Assembly (NCBI GenBank): GCA_002373325.1
Contig: DFKI01000021.1
Coordinates: 1-28,766 of the forward strand
Direction: 5' to 3'
From: Treponema sp. UBA3649
GTDB lineage: Bacteria; Spirochaetota; Spirochaetia; Treponematales; Treponemataceae
Length of the DNA stretch: 28,766 nt
Part shown: positions 6,785-15,330 of the stretch, piece by piece
How the letters are laid out: the number at the start of each line of letters is the position of its first letter
Numbering within the stretch: position 1 is the stretch's first letter
Program-made: the position numbers and the translations under genes
The notes under the pieces: generated by a model
Seen by the model: only the letters and a program-made list of their open reading frames with translations
Database searches by the model: none
What the model was told of the DNA's origin: nothing

Positions 6785-7933
6785 TTAGTCGTCAAATTTA
6801 CCGCGCACGGGCTGGTAGAAAGAGCGTCCGTCCAAAATCAGCTTGCCGTTTTTCTCATTGACCACACCAAAAATGCTGATGGGCCGGTCGGGATTAATTG
6901 AGGAGCCCAGATTTTCATGTGAGAAATGAACGTCCACCATTCCCTCGACATGCTTTCCGTCATGGTATCCCACAAGAAGGGTGCAGTCCAAAGAGCCGTC
7001 ATCGTTGTTCTGCGGTTTTGTGACAACTCCCCTCCAAGCCACATAGCATCCTTTGTAAAGAACATGGTCGCCCTCAACCGTAGCGTATGGATAATTGTCC
7101 TTGTCCGCATCAGGGAAAGTCTTTTTGTCAGTAAAATTGAGAATCGTCATTTCCTTAAGGTGAGACTGAAGCTGGTACGCTTTTTGTTTGATTGAATCCT
7201 TGGCATTGCTGTTCAAGATACGGTTTATCTCCACTCTCGCGGGATTGTCACGGCCATTATTGCAGTACATGATTGCGTTGTTCTGTGCCTGGATGATTTC
7301 CTCATCCTCCATCCTGTAGTGGATTGCATTGGACGAAATGTTATTGTTCACGGGATTTTTTTTCTCATCGCCCGTAAGCATGAAAGCACTCAAATCACCA
7401 CGGTCTCCATTTGAGCGCACGGATTCACGCGGAGTAAGTTTGATGCCGATGAAAATTCCCAGGGCAAGAAGAATCGCGACAAAAACACAGTTTCGGATTA
7501 TGTCCGGATTGAGTCCAAGCGGAGGATAAAATTTCTCAATCTTTTTGTTTTCCTTCATCTTCTGGATGGCGGCATAATCTTTTCCACGGGTACGGATAAA
7601 CTCCATGGCAAGTTTTGCCTGCTCATTGTTCGGATCGATGTCGAGTATGTCCATGTAATATTGGAGTGCCTTGACGGTGTTCCCATGCCGTAAAAAAAGA
7701 GCTGCCTGTCCAAGCAAAAGTTCGGAACTGTTGATGTGAATTTCACGGGCAAGCTGATAGTATCTTGCGGCATCTCCCTCATCCCCAACATAAAGGCAGG
7801 ATGTTCCGAGCGCGAGATAATATTCGAAACTTCCCTTGTAGTTCGCGATGTAGGACTCAAGCAGACGGATGGCAAAACCGAATTTGCGTCTTTTCATGAG
7901 ATACCGTGCCTGTTGAAGTACGCTGTGTGCCAT
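6785..7933 (-). CDS. Membrane-anchored TPR protein with a C-terminal OB-like domain
   Basis: 382 residues. Residues 1 to about 125 form three or four tetratricopeptide-like helical pairs (SFEYYLALGTSCLYVGDEGDAARYY and ALQYYMDILDIDPNNEQAKL). One transmembrane segment follows near residues 148-165 (CVFVAILLALGIFIGIKL) and then a hydrophilic region. The last 90 residues are beta-rich (YKGCYVAWRGVVT, LLVGYHDG, DVHFSH, PISIFGVV, KLILDGRSF) and look like an OB fold. The likely topology is TPRs inside the cell and the OB-like domain in the periplasm. The gene starts 3 bp after the stop of the upstream lipoprotein, so the two are cotranscribed and coupled; GGAGGGG lies in the last codons of that gene. 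The function is unknown. It may work with the envelope proteins encoded upstream. Confidence 0.75.
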   Translation of the reverse strand: MAHSVLQQARYLMKRRKFGFAIRLLESYIANYKGSFEYYLALGTSCLYVGDEGDAARYYQLAREIHINSSELLLGQAALFLRHGNTVKALQYYMDILDIDPNNEQAKLAMEFIRTRGKDYAAIQKMKENKKIEKFYPPLGLNPDIIRNCVFVAILLALGIFIGIKLTPRESVRSNGDRGDLSAFMLTGDEKKNPVNNNISSNAIHYRMEDEEIIQAQNNAIMYCNNGRDNPARVEINRILNSNAKDSIKQKAYQLQSHLKEMTILNFTDKKTFPDADKDNYPYATVEGDHVLYKGCYVAWRGVVTKPQNNDDGSLDCTLLVGYHDGKHVEGMVDVHFSHENLGSSINPDRPISIFGVVNEKNGKLILDGRSFYQPVRGKFDD

Positions 7934-7936
7934 TTT

Positions 7937-9565
7937 TTACTCAAGCCCCTCCAGTTTGATCATGATTGCATCAAGCTCGTCGTTAAGATATTTCAGCTCG
8001 GCCTCATCAACCTCATCACTGTTTTCCAAAAGCTCAATGTGCTCAATCAATGCATGTACATAAGCCATGTCAATCTGAGGGACCATGCCGGAAGATTTTT
8101 TTGGGGAATCTCCGGATGCCGGATTGCCAGCAGGATTTTTTTCCTTTGATGTTGCCGTCGGAGTTTTCGATGAGCTCTCTTTCGGCTCCTTTGGTTTAGA
8201 TGAGGAAGGCTTTTCAACTGGATAATCCGGGAGAGGTCCGTCGGAAACTTTTGCGCTCACGGGAGTGTTTTCGAATTTCAGGGTCTCGGGATTCCAATAG
8301 ATGTTGGAGGAATCAACCAAAGTCGGCATATTCTCCCAGTAACGGCTCACAACATCATCCTCGGTCAAGGGAATGGGATCAGGGGCTGTGTCGGAACGTT
8401 GGAGTCGGACAATCTGGTCGGGACCAAGGGCTACACTTCCATCTGAAAGGGTCTGTATGAAATCATCCCCGGCAGGAATCTCTCCGTTGATTGCGACAGA
8501 TACATAGAAGGAAAATGAATCCATCTGCTTGGGGTCAAGATACAATCCGTTCCAGTTCACGGCGATTTCGGAATTGTTGTAGTTTACGGCAGAGTTGAAG
8601 CTCTTGTGATCCTCAACGGAAGGAGTCCAGCGTGATTTTTCAATGGATGCCTTGTTTGCGAGAGTTACAAATTCCGGGGATCTAAGTCCCTCACCCACCA
8701 ATATGAACTGTACAGATACATCTCCGTCGGTCGAGCGGATCCACTTGTGCTTTTCAAAATTCGTGTACTGGACCTCGCTTGTTATCAAGGCATCCTCTCT
8801 GGTTGAAAAATGGGAGTGAGAGTCCTCGCCCAGAATCGTGTCGAAAATGGATTTAAGGGAAATCATCTCGGTGCTCGATCCGATGTTGATTATATAGGCC
8901 GTGATTCTGAGCATATCTACCCGGGGTGACGTGGCGATTGACGGCAGGAATGTAAAATCAATTATGACACTGACTTTTTTTGGGACCGTATAGACGAGTT
9001 GTCCTCCATAGGGAGTCCTGCGGGCTTCGGTCTTGATTCCGTCCATGTGTTTGAGCTCAATCATGCGGTTGCCATACAATATGGAAAAGAATGAGGATGA
9101 GAATGAGTCGTATGTGGAGAGAAGCGGTACCGTGGAGGATTTTTCATTTACGGCATAGATGCAGTAAGTTCCTGTGCGGCCGTCCAAATCAATCTTCACG
9201 TCGCCGTTGGTGATTGTAAAATGTTTTTCGGGTATGTAAATCCATCCGGTGTAAGGATCCACGGTCTGCTTTTTGAGCATACGGGTTTCCTTCGTCCCAC
9301 CTTTTTTGGCTGCCTTTGTCTGTGGAAGACGCTCCTTTTTCGGTTTTTTGAGAGATTTTTCATCATCTTTTTTTTCAACGGCTATGGTCTCTCCCTCAAA
9401 AGGTATCTGCTCCTCGATTACAACGTCTCCGGATGCGGTAAGCTGCCCCTGCACGGAACCGACGTTTGAAGGTCTTACGAACTGCCCCTCAGGAGCACTC
9501 TTGCAGGATGCAATCAACGAGAACAAAAAGATTCCTGCCGTCAAAACATGTATTTTCTTCATCAT
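7937..9565 (-). CDS. Large lipoprotein of unknown function
   Basis: I place the start at ATG 9565, or the adjacent ATG at 9562, because GGGAG lies 8 bases upstream; the longer frame to 9601 would put 12 residues in front of a normal signal peptide. The product is about 542 residues. The signal sequence MKKIHVLTAGIFLFSLIASC ends in a spirochaete lipobox with Cys as the lipidated residue. A lysine-rich linker (about residues 65-105) precedes a long beta-rich domain (roughly 110-380). Then come a Pro/Ser/Lys-rich linker and a C-terminal amphipathic helix rich in Glu and Leu (ALIEHIELLENSDEVDEAEL). The beta domain includes LRITAYIINIGSSTEMISLKS, but I cannot assign it to a family. It is embedded between the coiled-coil periplasmic protein and the TPR membrane protein, which suggests an envelope complex (inference). 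Confidence 0.75.
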   Translation of the reverse strand: MMKKIHVLTAGIFLFSLIASCKSAPEGQFVRPSNVGSVQGQLTASGDVVIEEQIPFEGETIAVEKKDDEKSLKKPKKERLPQTKAAKKGGTKETRMLKKQTVDPYTGWIYIPEKHFTITNGDVKIDLDGRTGTYCIYAVNEKSSTVPLLSTYDSFSSSFFSILYGNRMIELKHMDGIKTEARRTPYGGQLVYTVPKKVSVIIDFTFLPSIATSPRVDMLRITAYIINIGSSTEMISLKSIFDTILGEDSHSHFSTREDALITSEVQYTNFEKHKWIRSTDGDVSVQFILVGEGLRSPEFVTLANKASIEKSRWTPSVEDHKSFNSAVNYNNSEIAVNWNGLYLDPKQMDSFSFYVSVAINGEIPAGDDFIQTLSDGSVALGPDQIVRLQRSDTAPDPIPLTEDDVVSRYWENMPTLVDSSNIYWNPETLKFENTPVSAKVSDGPLPDYPVEKPSSSKPKEPKESSSKTPTATSKEKNPAGNPASGDSPKKSSGMVPQIDMAYVHALIEHIELLENSDEVDEAELKYLNDELDAIMIKLEGLE

Positions 9566-9612
9566 GGCCCATTCTCCCATCAAAAAGTGTATTCCCTTCA
9601 AGACTCATAAAA

Positions 9613-12459
9613 TCAATTTATGTCGTCAATTTTCTCTTGAAGAATCTTGGCTTTTTCCTTCAATGCCTCAATCCGTTTTCCGCGCTCAAATTTTTCGGTC
9701 AGAACCCGGAGCCTTTCCGACTTTGATTTTATATCATCTTCGGCAGTCTGTCCATTACTTTCACTTGAGCTGCCGGATTTTTCAGTCTTTGCTTTTTTCA
9801 GAGCCTCCGCTTCCGCACGGTTCTTTTCAGCCTGCTCCTTTAAAAGAGCCTCAAGCTGCGCCTGTTTTTCCTTTGCCTCGGCTTCAAGTCTTCGTCTCTC
9901 CGCTTCGTTCTGTGCTTGGGATACCTCAGCATTTGCTTTTTCAACGGCATCCTCGGCGGCCTTTATCTTTGCCTCAGCTTCCGCGTTTGCTTTGTTTATC
10001 TGCTCCTGTGCTTCCGCCTGTGCCTGGGCTTTTGCGGCTTCCACCTGCAGGATTGTGTCGAGCTGGGCCTGCTTTTCTTTTGCAAGGGATTCAAGACGTG
10101 CTTTTTCCGCCTCGCTTTGTGCTTTCGCAGCTTCCGCATTCGCATCTTCAAGGGCTTTTTGTGCCGCCTTTATGCGTTCGTTTGCCTCTGCGTTCGCCTT
10201 GTTGATTTCATCCTGGGCCTGTTGCTTTGCCTCCGCACGAGCATTTTCAACCTGGATGAGAGCATCAAGCTGCGCCTGCTTTTCCTTTGCAAGAGCCTCA
10301 AGACGTGCTTTATCGGCATCGGTCTTTGCCTTGGCTGCATCCGCGTTCGCCTGGTCCACCGCATCCTGAGCGGATTTTATCTTTTCATCGGCTTCTTTTT
10401 TCGCACGGTCAATCTCTTCCTGCGCAAGTCGGTTTGCCTCTGCTTTGGCCTGTTCAATCTGCATGAGAGCATCAAGTTGTGCCTGTTGAGCCGCTGCCTG
10501 TGCCTCAAGTTGAGCCCTTTCTGCATCGCTTTGTGCCTGTGCCGCCGCTTCGTTTGCTTTGTCGAGAGCTTCCTGAGCAGCTTTGAGTCTTTCCCGGGCT
10601 TCCTCGTTCGCCTTGTCTATCTCTGCCTGAGCCTCTTCACGAGCCTTTGCCTTTGCCTTCTCAATCTCTTCCTGAATCTTTTTGTCAGCATCAGCCTTGG
10701 CCTGCTCCACCTGCATGAGAGCATCGAGTCTTGCCTGTTCCGCAGCCGCTTCCGCCTCAAGTCTTGCTCGGTCGGACTCTGATTGAGCTTCCTCCGCCGC
10801 TTTCTTCGCGGTTTCCACAGCGTCCTGAGCTTCTTTTATGCGCTCCTGTGCCTCTGCGTTTGCCTTTTCAATCTCCGCGAGAGCTTCCTCACGTGCCTTC
10901 GCATTTGCCTTTTCAATCTCTTCCTGAGCTTTTCTGTCTGCCTCTGCCCTTGCCTCTTCAATCTGCATGAGGGCATCAAGTTGTGCCTGTTGTGCGGCTG
11001 CTTCCGCCTCTAACCTTGCACGGTCGGACTCTGACTGAGCTTCCTCCGCCGCTTTCTTTACGCTTTCCAAGGCTTCCTGTGCTGATTTTATGCGCTCCTG
11101 CGCCTCCGCGTTTGCCTTTTCAATCTCCGCGAGAGCTTCCTCACGTGCCTTCGCATTTGCTTTTTCAATCTCTTCCTGGGCTTTTCTGTCTGCCTCTGCC
11201 CTTGCCTCTTCAATCTGCATGAGGGCATCAAGTCTTGCCTGTTCCGCGGCTGCCTCCGCCTCTAACCTTGCACGGTCGGACTCCGATTGTGCTTCCTCGG
11301 CTGATTTTCTTGCGTTTTCCAAGGCTTCCTGAGCAAGTCTTATGCGTTCCTGTGCCTCTGCGTTCGCCTTTTCAATCTCATCCTGAGCCTGCTGACTCTG
11401 CTCAAGCGCATCAAGTTTTGCCTTCTCCGCCTCAGCTTCAGCAAGTTCTTTTGCAAGCCTGTATTCCTCTGCTTCAGCTTCCGCCGCTTTGATTTTTTTA
11501 TCCGCATCAATCTGAGCAAGTCTTACTCTTTCATCAGCGTCCGCATTTGCTTTTGCAATCTGCTCCTGTGCGGAAAGAACGGCATTTTTCTCATTCTCAA
11601 GGGATTCCTCAAGTGCAAGACGTGTCTTCTCAAGCTCGGCCTCAAGCTCTGCAATCCGGGAGTTTGCCCTCAAAAGCTCTTCGGATGAAACAGAATCTTC
11701 CCTCGGCTCGATTGTCTGTGAAGGAACCGTGGAAGTTTGCGGCAAATGCGAAGAATCTTCGGATGGGTCACTTGAAGTCTGAAACGGTCTTTGGGCAAGC
11801 TGTCTCTCATAGTCTTCCCTTGCGCTCAGGTACTCCTCGCCCGTCATCTTTAAAAGATAAAGAAGTTTCTGCTCTCTTTCACTCTGCTTGATTTCGGAAA
11901 GTCTTTGGGCAGCGTCCTGTGCCTTTGAATCTTCCGGATAATCGGTGGCGACCTGAGAATAAAGAGATTCCGCCATCTCATAATTGTAATCGTCGTAAAA
12001 ACATTCGGCAAGCCAAAAGAGACCGGACGCATACATGGGACTGTCGGGATTCTGGTGGCAAAAATCACTCAAAATCATAACGGCACGGTCGTTCTGTCCC
12101 GTAAAATGGAGGGCACGTCCCTTCTGATATGTGATATATGGCAAAAGCTGGCTTTCCGGGAAATTCGAAATGAATGAATCACAGTCTTTTATGGCAGAAT
12201 CATAGGATGCGTTGGACATCTCGCTCAAAATCAACATGTACCATGTGCTGTCAGCGGCATCAGGATCCTCACTTACAGCCTTCCGTAAAAAAAGAGAGGC
12301 CGAAATCCAGTCTTTATTTTTGTATGCCTCGTAGCCCTGGACAAGAAAATCGCTCTTAATCTCATCCGAACCGCTCTGTCCAAAAATCGGGAACAATGGC
12401 AGCAAAGCAAAAATGAGTATGAATACAGTCTTAAAAACAGGATGTTTTATTTTTTCCAT
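9613..12459 (-). CDS. Secreted TPR protein with a very long repetitive coiled coil
   Basis: 948 residues. A signal peptide (about 1-27, hydrophobic core TVFILIFALLPLFPIFG) is followed by TPR-type helical repeats at about 35-195 (SASLFLRKAVSEDPDAADS, AESLYSQVATDYPEDSKAQD), which resemble the TPR domain of YbgF/CpoB. A Ser/Pro linker (about 225-258) leads to an Ala/Glu/Gln/Lys-rich coiled coil from about 260 to 895, and then a short charged tail. The coiled coil is built of internal repeats marked by the motif LDAL/LDTL-like at residues 349, 410, 494, 578, 662, 731, 800 and 869: one unit of 61, three of exactly 84 and three of exactly 69. Its start overlaps the end of rpe by 13 bases. It is probably a periplasmic rod or spacer; TolA-like roles are possible, but no TolA C-terminal domain is visible. 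Confidence 0.8.
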   Translation of the reverse strand: MEKIKHPVFKTVFILIFALLPLFPIFGQSGSDEIKSDFLVQGYEAYKNKDWISASLFLRKAVSEDPDAADSTWYMLILSEMSNASYDSAIKDCDSFISNFPESQLLPYITYQKGRALHFTGQNDRAVMILSDFCHQNPDSPMYASGLFWLAECFYDDYNYEMAESLYSQVATDYPEDSKAQDAAQRLSEIKQSEREQKLLYLLKMTGEEYLSAREDYERQLAQRPFQTSSDPSEDSSHLPQTSTVPSQTIEPREDSVSSEELLRANSRIAELEAELEKTRLALEESLENEKNAVLSAQEQIAKANADADERVRLAQIDADKKIKAAEAEAEEYRLAKELAEAEAEKAKLDALEQSQQAQDEIEKANAEAQERIRLAQEALENARKSAEEAQSESDRARLEAEAAAEQARLDALMQIEEARAEADRKAQEEIEKANAKAREEALAEIEKANAEAQERIKSAQEALESVKKAAEEAQSESDRARLEAEAAAQQAQLDALMQIEEARAEADRKAQEEIEKANAKAREEALAEIEKANAEAQERIKEAQDAVETAKKAAEEAQSESDRARLEAEAAAEQARLDALMQVEQAKADADKKIQEEIEKAKAKAREEAQAEIDKANEEARERLKAAQEALDKANEAAAQAQSDAERAQLEAQAAAQQAQLDALMQIEQAKAEANRLAQEEIDRAKKEADEKIKSAQDAVDQANADAAKAKTDADKARLEALAKEKQAQLDALIQVENARAEAKQQAQDEINKANAEANERIKAAQKALEDANAEAAKAQSEAEKARLESLAKEKQAQLDTILQVEAAKAQAQAEAQEQINKANAEAEAKIKAAEDAVEKANAEVSQAQNEAERRRLEAEAKEKQAQLEALLKEQAEKNRAEAEALKKAKTEKSGSSSESNGQTAEDDIKSKSERLRVLTEKFERGKRIEALKEKAKILQEKIDDIN
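9856..11232 (-). repeat. Tandem coding repeats: three of 252 bp, then three of 207 bp
   Basis: Inside the coiled-coil gene, 10477-11232 holds three 252-bp (84-codon) units and 9856-10476 holds three 207-bp (69-codon) units. The 252-bp units are nearly identical at the DNA level: for example, the string CACGGTCGGACTC recurs on the plus strand 252 bases apart. They are more diverged on the 207-bp side. The long unit differs from the short one by 15 codons, an internal duplication of the EIEKANAKAREEA-type segment. Confidence 0.85.
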
Positions 12460-13079
12460 CTAAGAGTCCCCCGAAAGAAAGAAGAACCGGAAACTACGAT
12501 ATCTGTTCCTGCTTCAATCACGACGGGCAAAGTCTCTGCATTTATTCCGCCATCAACAGAAATCAGATAAGCATAATTCTTCTCTTTCTGTATATCGGCA
12601 AGTTTTTTCACTTTGTCAACTGTATATGGGATAAGTTTTTGACCCCCCCATCCCGGATTCACGGTCATCACAAGGACCAAATCAACAAGGGGAAGCAAAT
12701 TTTCAAGTGAGCTCACGGGAGTGGACGGACAGATTGCAATTCCTGCTTTTTTACCTGCGGCATGGATTTTCTGTATGCAAAGGTCGGAGTGATTCGTGGC
12801 CTCAACGTGGAATGTGACAGAATCTGCACCGGCTTCAATGAAAGAATCTATGGAATCCTCAGGGCGCTCCACCATGAGATGCACGTCAAAAGGGAGCTCC
12901 GTACATTTTCGAATTGAGGAAATCACACACTGGCCGAATGTCACCGGGGGAACGAAATGACCGTCCATGACATCGATGTGAACCATATTTCCGCCGTTTT
13001 CTTCTATAAATTTGATGTCCTCTCCAAGCCTTGAAAAATCGGAGGCAAGGATGGATGGTGAAAGCAATGTGTTCTTCAT
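12447..13079 (-). CDS. rpe: Ribulose-phosphate 3-epimerase
   Basis: 210 residues; interconverts D-ribulose 5-phosphate and D-xylulose 5-phosphate in the pentose phosphate pathway, in the cytoplasm. Family motifs run in order: LSPSILASDFSRLGEDI, HIDVMDGHFVPPVTFG (metal-binding His and catalytic Asp), PFDVHLMVERPE, VMTVNPGWGGQ, and ISVDGGINAET with the second catalytic Asp, ending in VVSGSSFF (phosphate site). The C-terminus is about 10 residues shorter than usual because the frame ends inside the start of the downstream coiled-coil gene (13-base overlap). No ribosome binding site precedes the ATG, and the promoter lies directly against it. Linkage of this metabolic gene to an envelope operon is odd. 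Confidence 0.95.
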   Translation of the reverse strand: MKNTLLSPSILASDFSRLGEDIKFIEENGGNMVHIDVMDGHFVPPVTFGQCVISSIRKCTELPFDVHLMVERPEDSIDSFIEAGADSVTFHVEATNHSDLCIQKIHAAGKKAGIAICPSTPVSSLENLLPLVDLVLVMTVNPGWGGQKLIPYTVDKVKKLADIQKEKNYAYLISVDGGINAETLPVVIEAGTDIVVSGSSFFRGTLRWKK

Positions 13080-13085
13080 GTTGAT

Positions 13086-13114
13086 ATTCTAATCCTTTTT
13101 TTGATTTCTGTAAA
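13086..13114 (-). promoter_or_regulatory. Sigma-70 promoter for rpe, apparently giving a leaderless mRNA
   Basis: On the minus strand, TTTACA (13109-13114), a 17-bp spacer and TAGAAT (13086-13091). Six bases separate the -10 box from the ATG, so the expected start falls on the A of the start codon at 13079. The nearest AGGA is too far upstream (about 15 bases) to act as a ribosome binding site and would not be transcribed. Confidence 0.65.
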
Positions 13115-13192
13115 GGGCAGTTGGAATGCTCTGATTGCCACTCATCCTGATTTTTCAGATAGCGTTTACTTGGAAAAAGTCGATTTTTCCAC

Positions 13193-13221
13193 TTCACAAG
13201 ACCCGAAATTTATGCTAAGAT
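13193..13221 (+). promoter_or_regulatory. Sigma-70-like promoter for the 204-aa lipoprotein
   Basis: TTCACA (13193-13198), a 17-bp spacer and TAAGAT (13216-13221), with an expected start near 13228 and a leader of about 60 bases. The region is divergent with the rpe promoter. Confidence 0.45.
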
Positions 13222-13287
13222 TTACAAAGCCCGGTTTTCAGGGTCAAATAGTTTTTCAAAATCGCATTTTTCACCCATGGAGGTAAT

Positions 13288-13902
13288 ATGAAAAAAATTA
13301 CTTTGCTCTCTTCAATGCTGATTGCCCTTTCCATTTTCATCTCATGTGCGACAAACAGGCAGGAGCCGATGAACAATACATTCGCAACGGAAAAAACAGA
13401 AGGTGAAGACGAAAATCCTGAAACGCAGGCGGAAGAAGAGCTTGCCGAGGAACCTGTGAAACCGATTCTCCTCACGAAGATGCCAATAATCGCATTTACC
13501 GGAGTGGGAATCAAATATGAATGTGAGTCCCTGCTTCTTGAAGAGACCACCGTGGTTCAGGACGAGAGCGCGAGCAGTAAGTATGCAATTAAAATAGAGA
13601 ACAACGCGTCAAGGGCACAGATTAAAATCCGCTTTCCGGCGGGCACATACGAGTGTCTTCTTCGCGAAAAGGCATATTCCACCGACAAGTCAGCGTTTTA
13701 TGTCTGCATTGATGACATTGCGCACAGGGTATATCCGAGCAATCCTCCGACGGGTGAATTCGAGCTCACGACAAGGGCTCCTATTTACTTTACCATTGAC
13801 GAGCCAAGGACAGTCCTTGTCACCATTCAGGCCAACAACGGAAACAAGATTGGAGGAACCGGAATGTTCCTTGACTACATACAGTTCGTGAAGAGAAAGT
13901 AA
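13288..13902 (+). CDS. Lipoprotein with a C-terminal carbohydrate-binding-like beta domain
   Basis: 204 residues. The signal peptide MKKITLLSSMLIALSIFISC ends in a lipobox with Cys20 as the predicted lipidated residue. An acidic linker (about 36-57, rich in Glu) holds a beta-rich domain off the membrane (about 65-204). That domain has YAIKIENNASRAQIKIRFPAGTYEC-type strands and ends in GTGMFLDYIQFVK, reminiscent of galactose-binding-like or CBM6-type modules, whose final strand often reads LDYIxF. This is a fold-level impression only. A strong GGAGG is 6 bases before the ATG. It converges with the next gene, with a 27-bp gap. Confidence 0.75.
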   Translation: MKKITLLSSMLIALSIFISCATNRQEPMNNTFATEKTEGEDENPETQAEEELAEEPVKPILLTKMPIIAFTGVGIKYECESLLLEETTVVQDESASSKYAIKIENNASRAQIKIRFPAGTYECLLREKAYSTDKSAFYVCIDDIAHRVYPSNPPTGEFELTTRAPIYFTIDEPRTVLVTIQANNGNKIGGTGMFLDYIQFVKRK

Positions 13903-13929
13903 GAAAACAGGCAAACTGATTGCACGGAT

Positions 13930-15147
13930 TTATTTTCCCAAATCCAGAACGCGGCGGTTAAAATCCTTTGGCGGTCTTTCCACAATGCTCCAGTCAAAAT
14001 CAAGTATGCCGTGGGGCGGGAAAAGTGGTTTGGGAGCGGGCTTCCTTCGCTGGTGGTTCATCGCGATGATTTCCTCAATGGTACGTGTTCCGTCAGTCAA
14101 AGTAAGATATGGCTCGCCGAATGCACAGATTGTCGTTGTCCTCACAGTATACTGCACCGGATTTCCGTTATTGTCGCGCGAATGTTTTTCAACCAGCACG
14201 GAATTTACGGTATGCGGTTCCGGGAGAGAGCTTTGTTTTTGAAGATTCCTGATTTCAGTCCTGCGACCAAGCGTACATGCGTAGTTCTGTCCTCCCACCC
14301 AAAGATGTTTCGGAAGACTGTAGATTTCGCCTCCATCGCTGAAAGTCGCCACCGCAGAGCTGTCATATTCCATGTCGGTTTTCCAGTAGCGGATGGGATA
14401 AACAGCGTCATCGGTTACATAATAAGAAAGAAGCTCCTCGCTTTCCCTTGGAGGAGATGCGAAAATTCCATTGGCGTTTCCAAAATCCTGCCAGTACCCC
14501 GCGAGCTTGTTGCCTGACTCAAGGACGGTCCCGTTAAGGAAGGGGCTTACCGGAAGGGAATCCGAATCCTCAACTTTGATTGCGAATTTCAAGTAGAGTT
14601 TGTCTCCAATCACAGCGACGGGAATATGGTAGATTTTTTTTCCTCCGAGACGCTTTCCGCCGAATTCCACCTGCATGTCCCACGCACCCGAGCAAAGATT
14701 TTCCGCAATCAGGATGTCGCCGTCCTCCTGCTCCGTGGTGATTCCATAGTCCGATGTAAAAAGCTGGTCCGTCAAAGGAACAAAGCGGATTTTCACCTCC
14801 TGCGCCTGTGATGAAGTCTGTGTCGTATTGTTTGTGTCCCTCGGATGAGTGGCGGAATAATCAGTGCTTTCTGCCGTCCTGTCATCATACCACTGATAGA
14901 ATGTCCTGAGAACTATATGGGGCACGCTCTCCCCTTCCGGACTTACATATCCTGTGTCAAAGACAACATAGCGGCTGTAGTTTTCCCAGATTCCCTCAAG
15001 CAAAAGAGGCACCGGACTTTCCTGCACAAGGGGTTCCTCCACATCACTTTCCGCAGAATCGGTCCATGAATCCTGAGCAAAAATGGAATGTGCTGAAAAA
15101 ACAATCAGCCCCAGGAAAATAAATATTTTTTTAAAGGATGAATTCAT
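13930..15147 (-). CDS. Secreted protein of unknown function
   Basis: The start is ATG 15147 (405 residues): the frame is open up to 15267, but the extra 40 codons read through repeat DNA, while ATG 15147 has GGAGG 10 bases upstream and begins a clean signal peptide (MNSSFKKIFIFLGLIVFSAH, cut after about residue 24). There is no lipobox, so it is a soluble periplasmic or secreted protein. The mature part is beta-rich with many aromatics (WENYSRYVVFDTGYVSPEGE, WDMQVEFGGKRLGGKKIYHI, LAGYWQDFGN), ending in a Pro-rich segment (RRKPAPKPLFPPHGILDFDW). I do not recognise a family. Confidence 0.7.
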   Translation of the reverse strand: MNSSFKKIFIFLGLIVFSAHSIFAQDSWTDSAESDVEEPLVQESPVPLLLEGIWENYSRYVVFDTGYVSPEGESVPHIVLRTFYQWYDDRTAESTDYSATHPRDTNNTTQTSSQAQEVKIRFVPLTDQLFTSDYGITTEQEDGDILIAENLCSGAWDMQVEFGGKRLGGKKIYHIPVAVIGDKLYLKFAIKVEDSDSLPVSPFLNGTVLESGNKLAGYWQDFGNANGIFASPPRESEELLSYYVTDDAVYPIRYWKTDMEYDSSAVATFSDGGEIYSLPKHLWVGGQNYACTLGRRTEIRNLQKQSSLPEPHTVNSVLVEKHSRDNNGNPVQYTVRTTTICAFGEPYLTLTDGTRTIEEIIAMNHQRRKPAPKPLFPPHGILDFDWSIVERPPKDFNRRVLDLGK

Positions 15148-15193
15148 TATCGCCAAACCTCCGTCTCCCAAGGAACAACGAGCCCCTTCGTTT

Positions 15194-15222
15194 ATTATCG
15201 GCATTTTAACCGGATTTATGAA
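15194..15222 (-). promoter_or_regulatory. Possible promoter for the 405-aa secreted protein
   Basis: On the minus strand, TTCATA (15217-15222), a 17-bp spacer and GATAAT (15194-15199). The same bases contain GCCGATAA, a perfect sigma-28 -10 element, but the nearest TAAA is 3 bases too close (12 instead of 15), so a sigma-70 reading is preferred. Confidence 0.35.
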
Positions 15223-15243
15223 GGAGCTGATGTCCAATGAGCT

Positions 15244-15330
15244 GTCACTGCCGGACTTGATCCCCATGTCATGCCGCTCTTGATGTTCATGTCATTGCCG
15301 GACTTGATCCCCATGTCATTGCCGTACTTG
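15244..15330. repeat. 24-bp tandem units with a GTCATTGCCG head
   Basis: Units start at 15244, 15268 (a 23-bp diverged copy), 15291 and 15315 (partial). The consensus is GTCATTGCCGGACTTGATCC plus CCAT. Read on the minus strand the units carry CAAGTCCGGCAATGACAT, the same AATGACA ending seen in the other repeats. Confidence 0.75.

Noticed and set aside
9273..11891. Several long plus-strand open frames opposite the coiled-coil gene
   Set aside because: They are shadows of the Ala/Glu-rich repeats, show biased Leu/Cys/Phe/Ser composition, and lack start signals; the minus-strand protein has a signal peptide and regular internal repeats.
15148..15267. Extended N-terminus of the 405-aa secreted protein
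   Set aside because: The added residues are encoded by repeat DNA and would bury the signal peptide; ATG 15147 has its own GGAGG.
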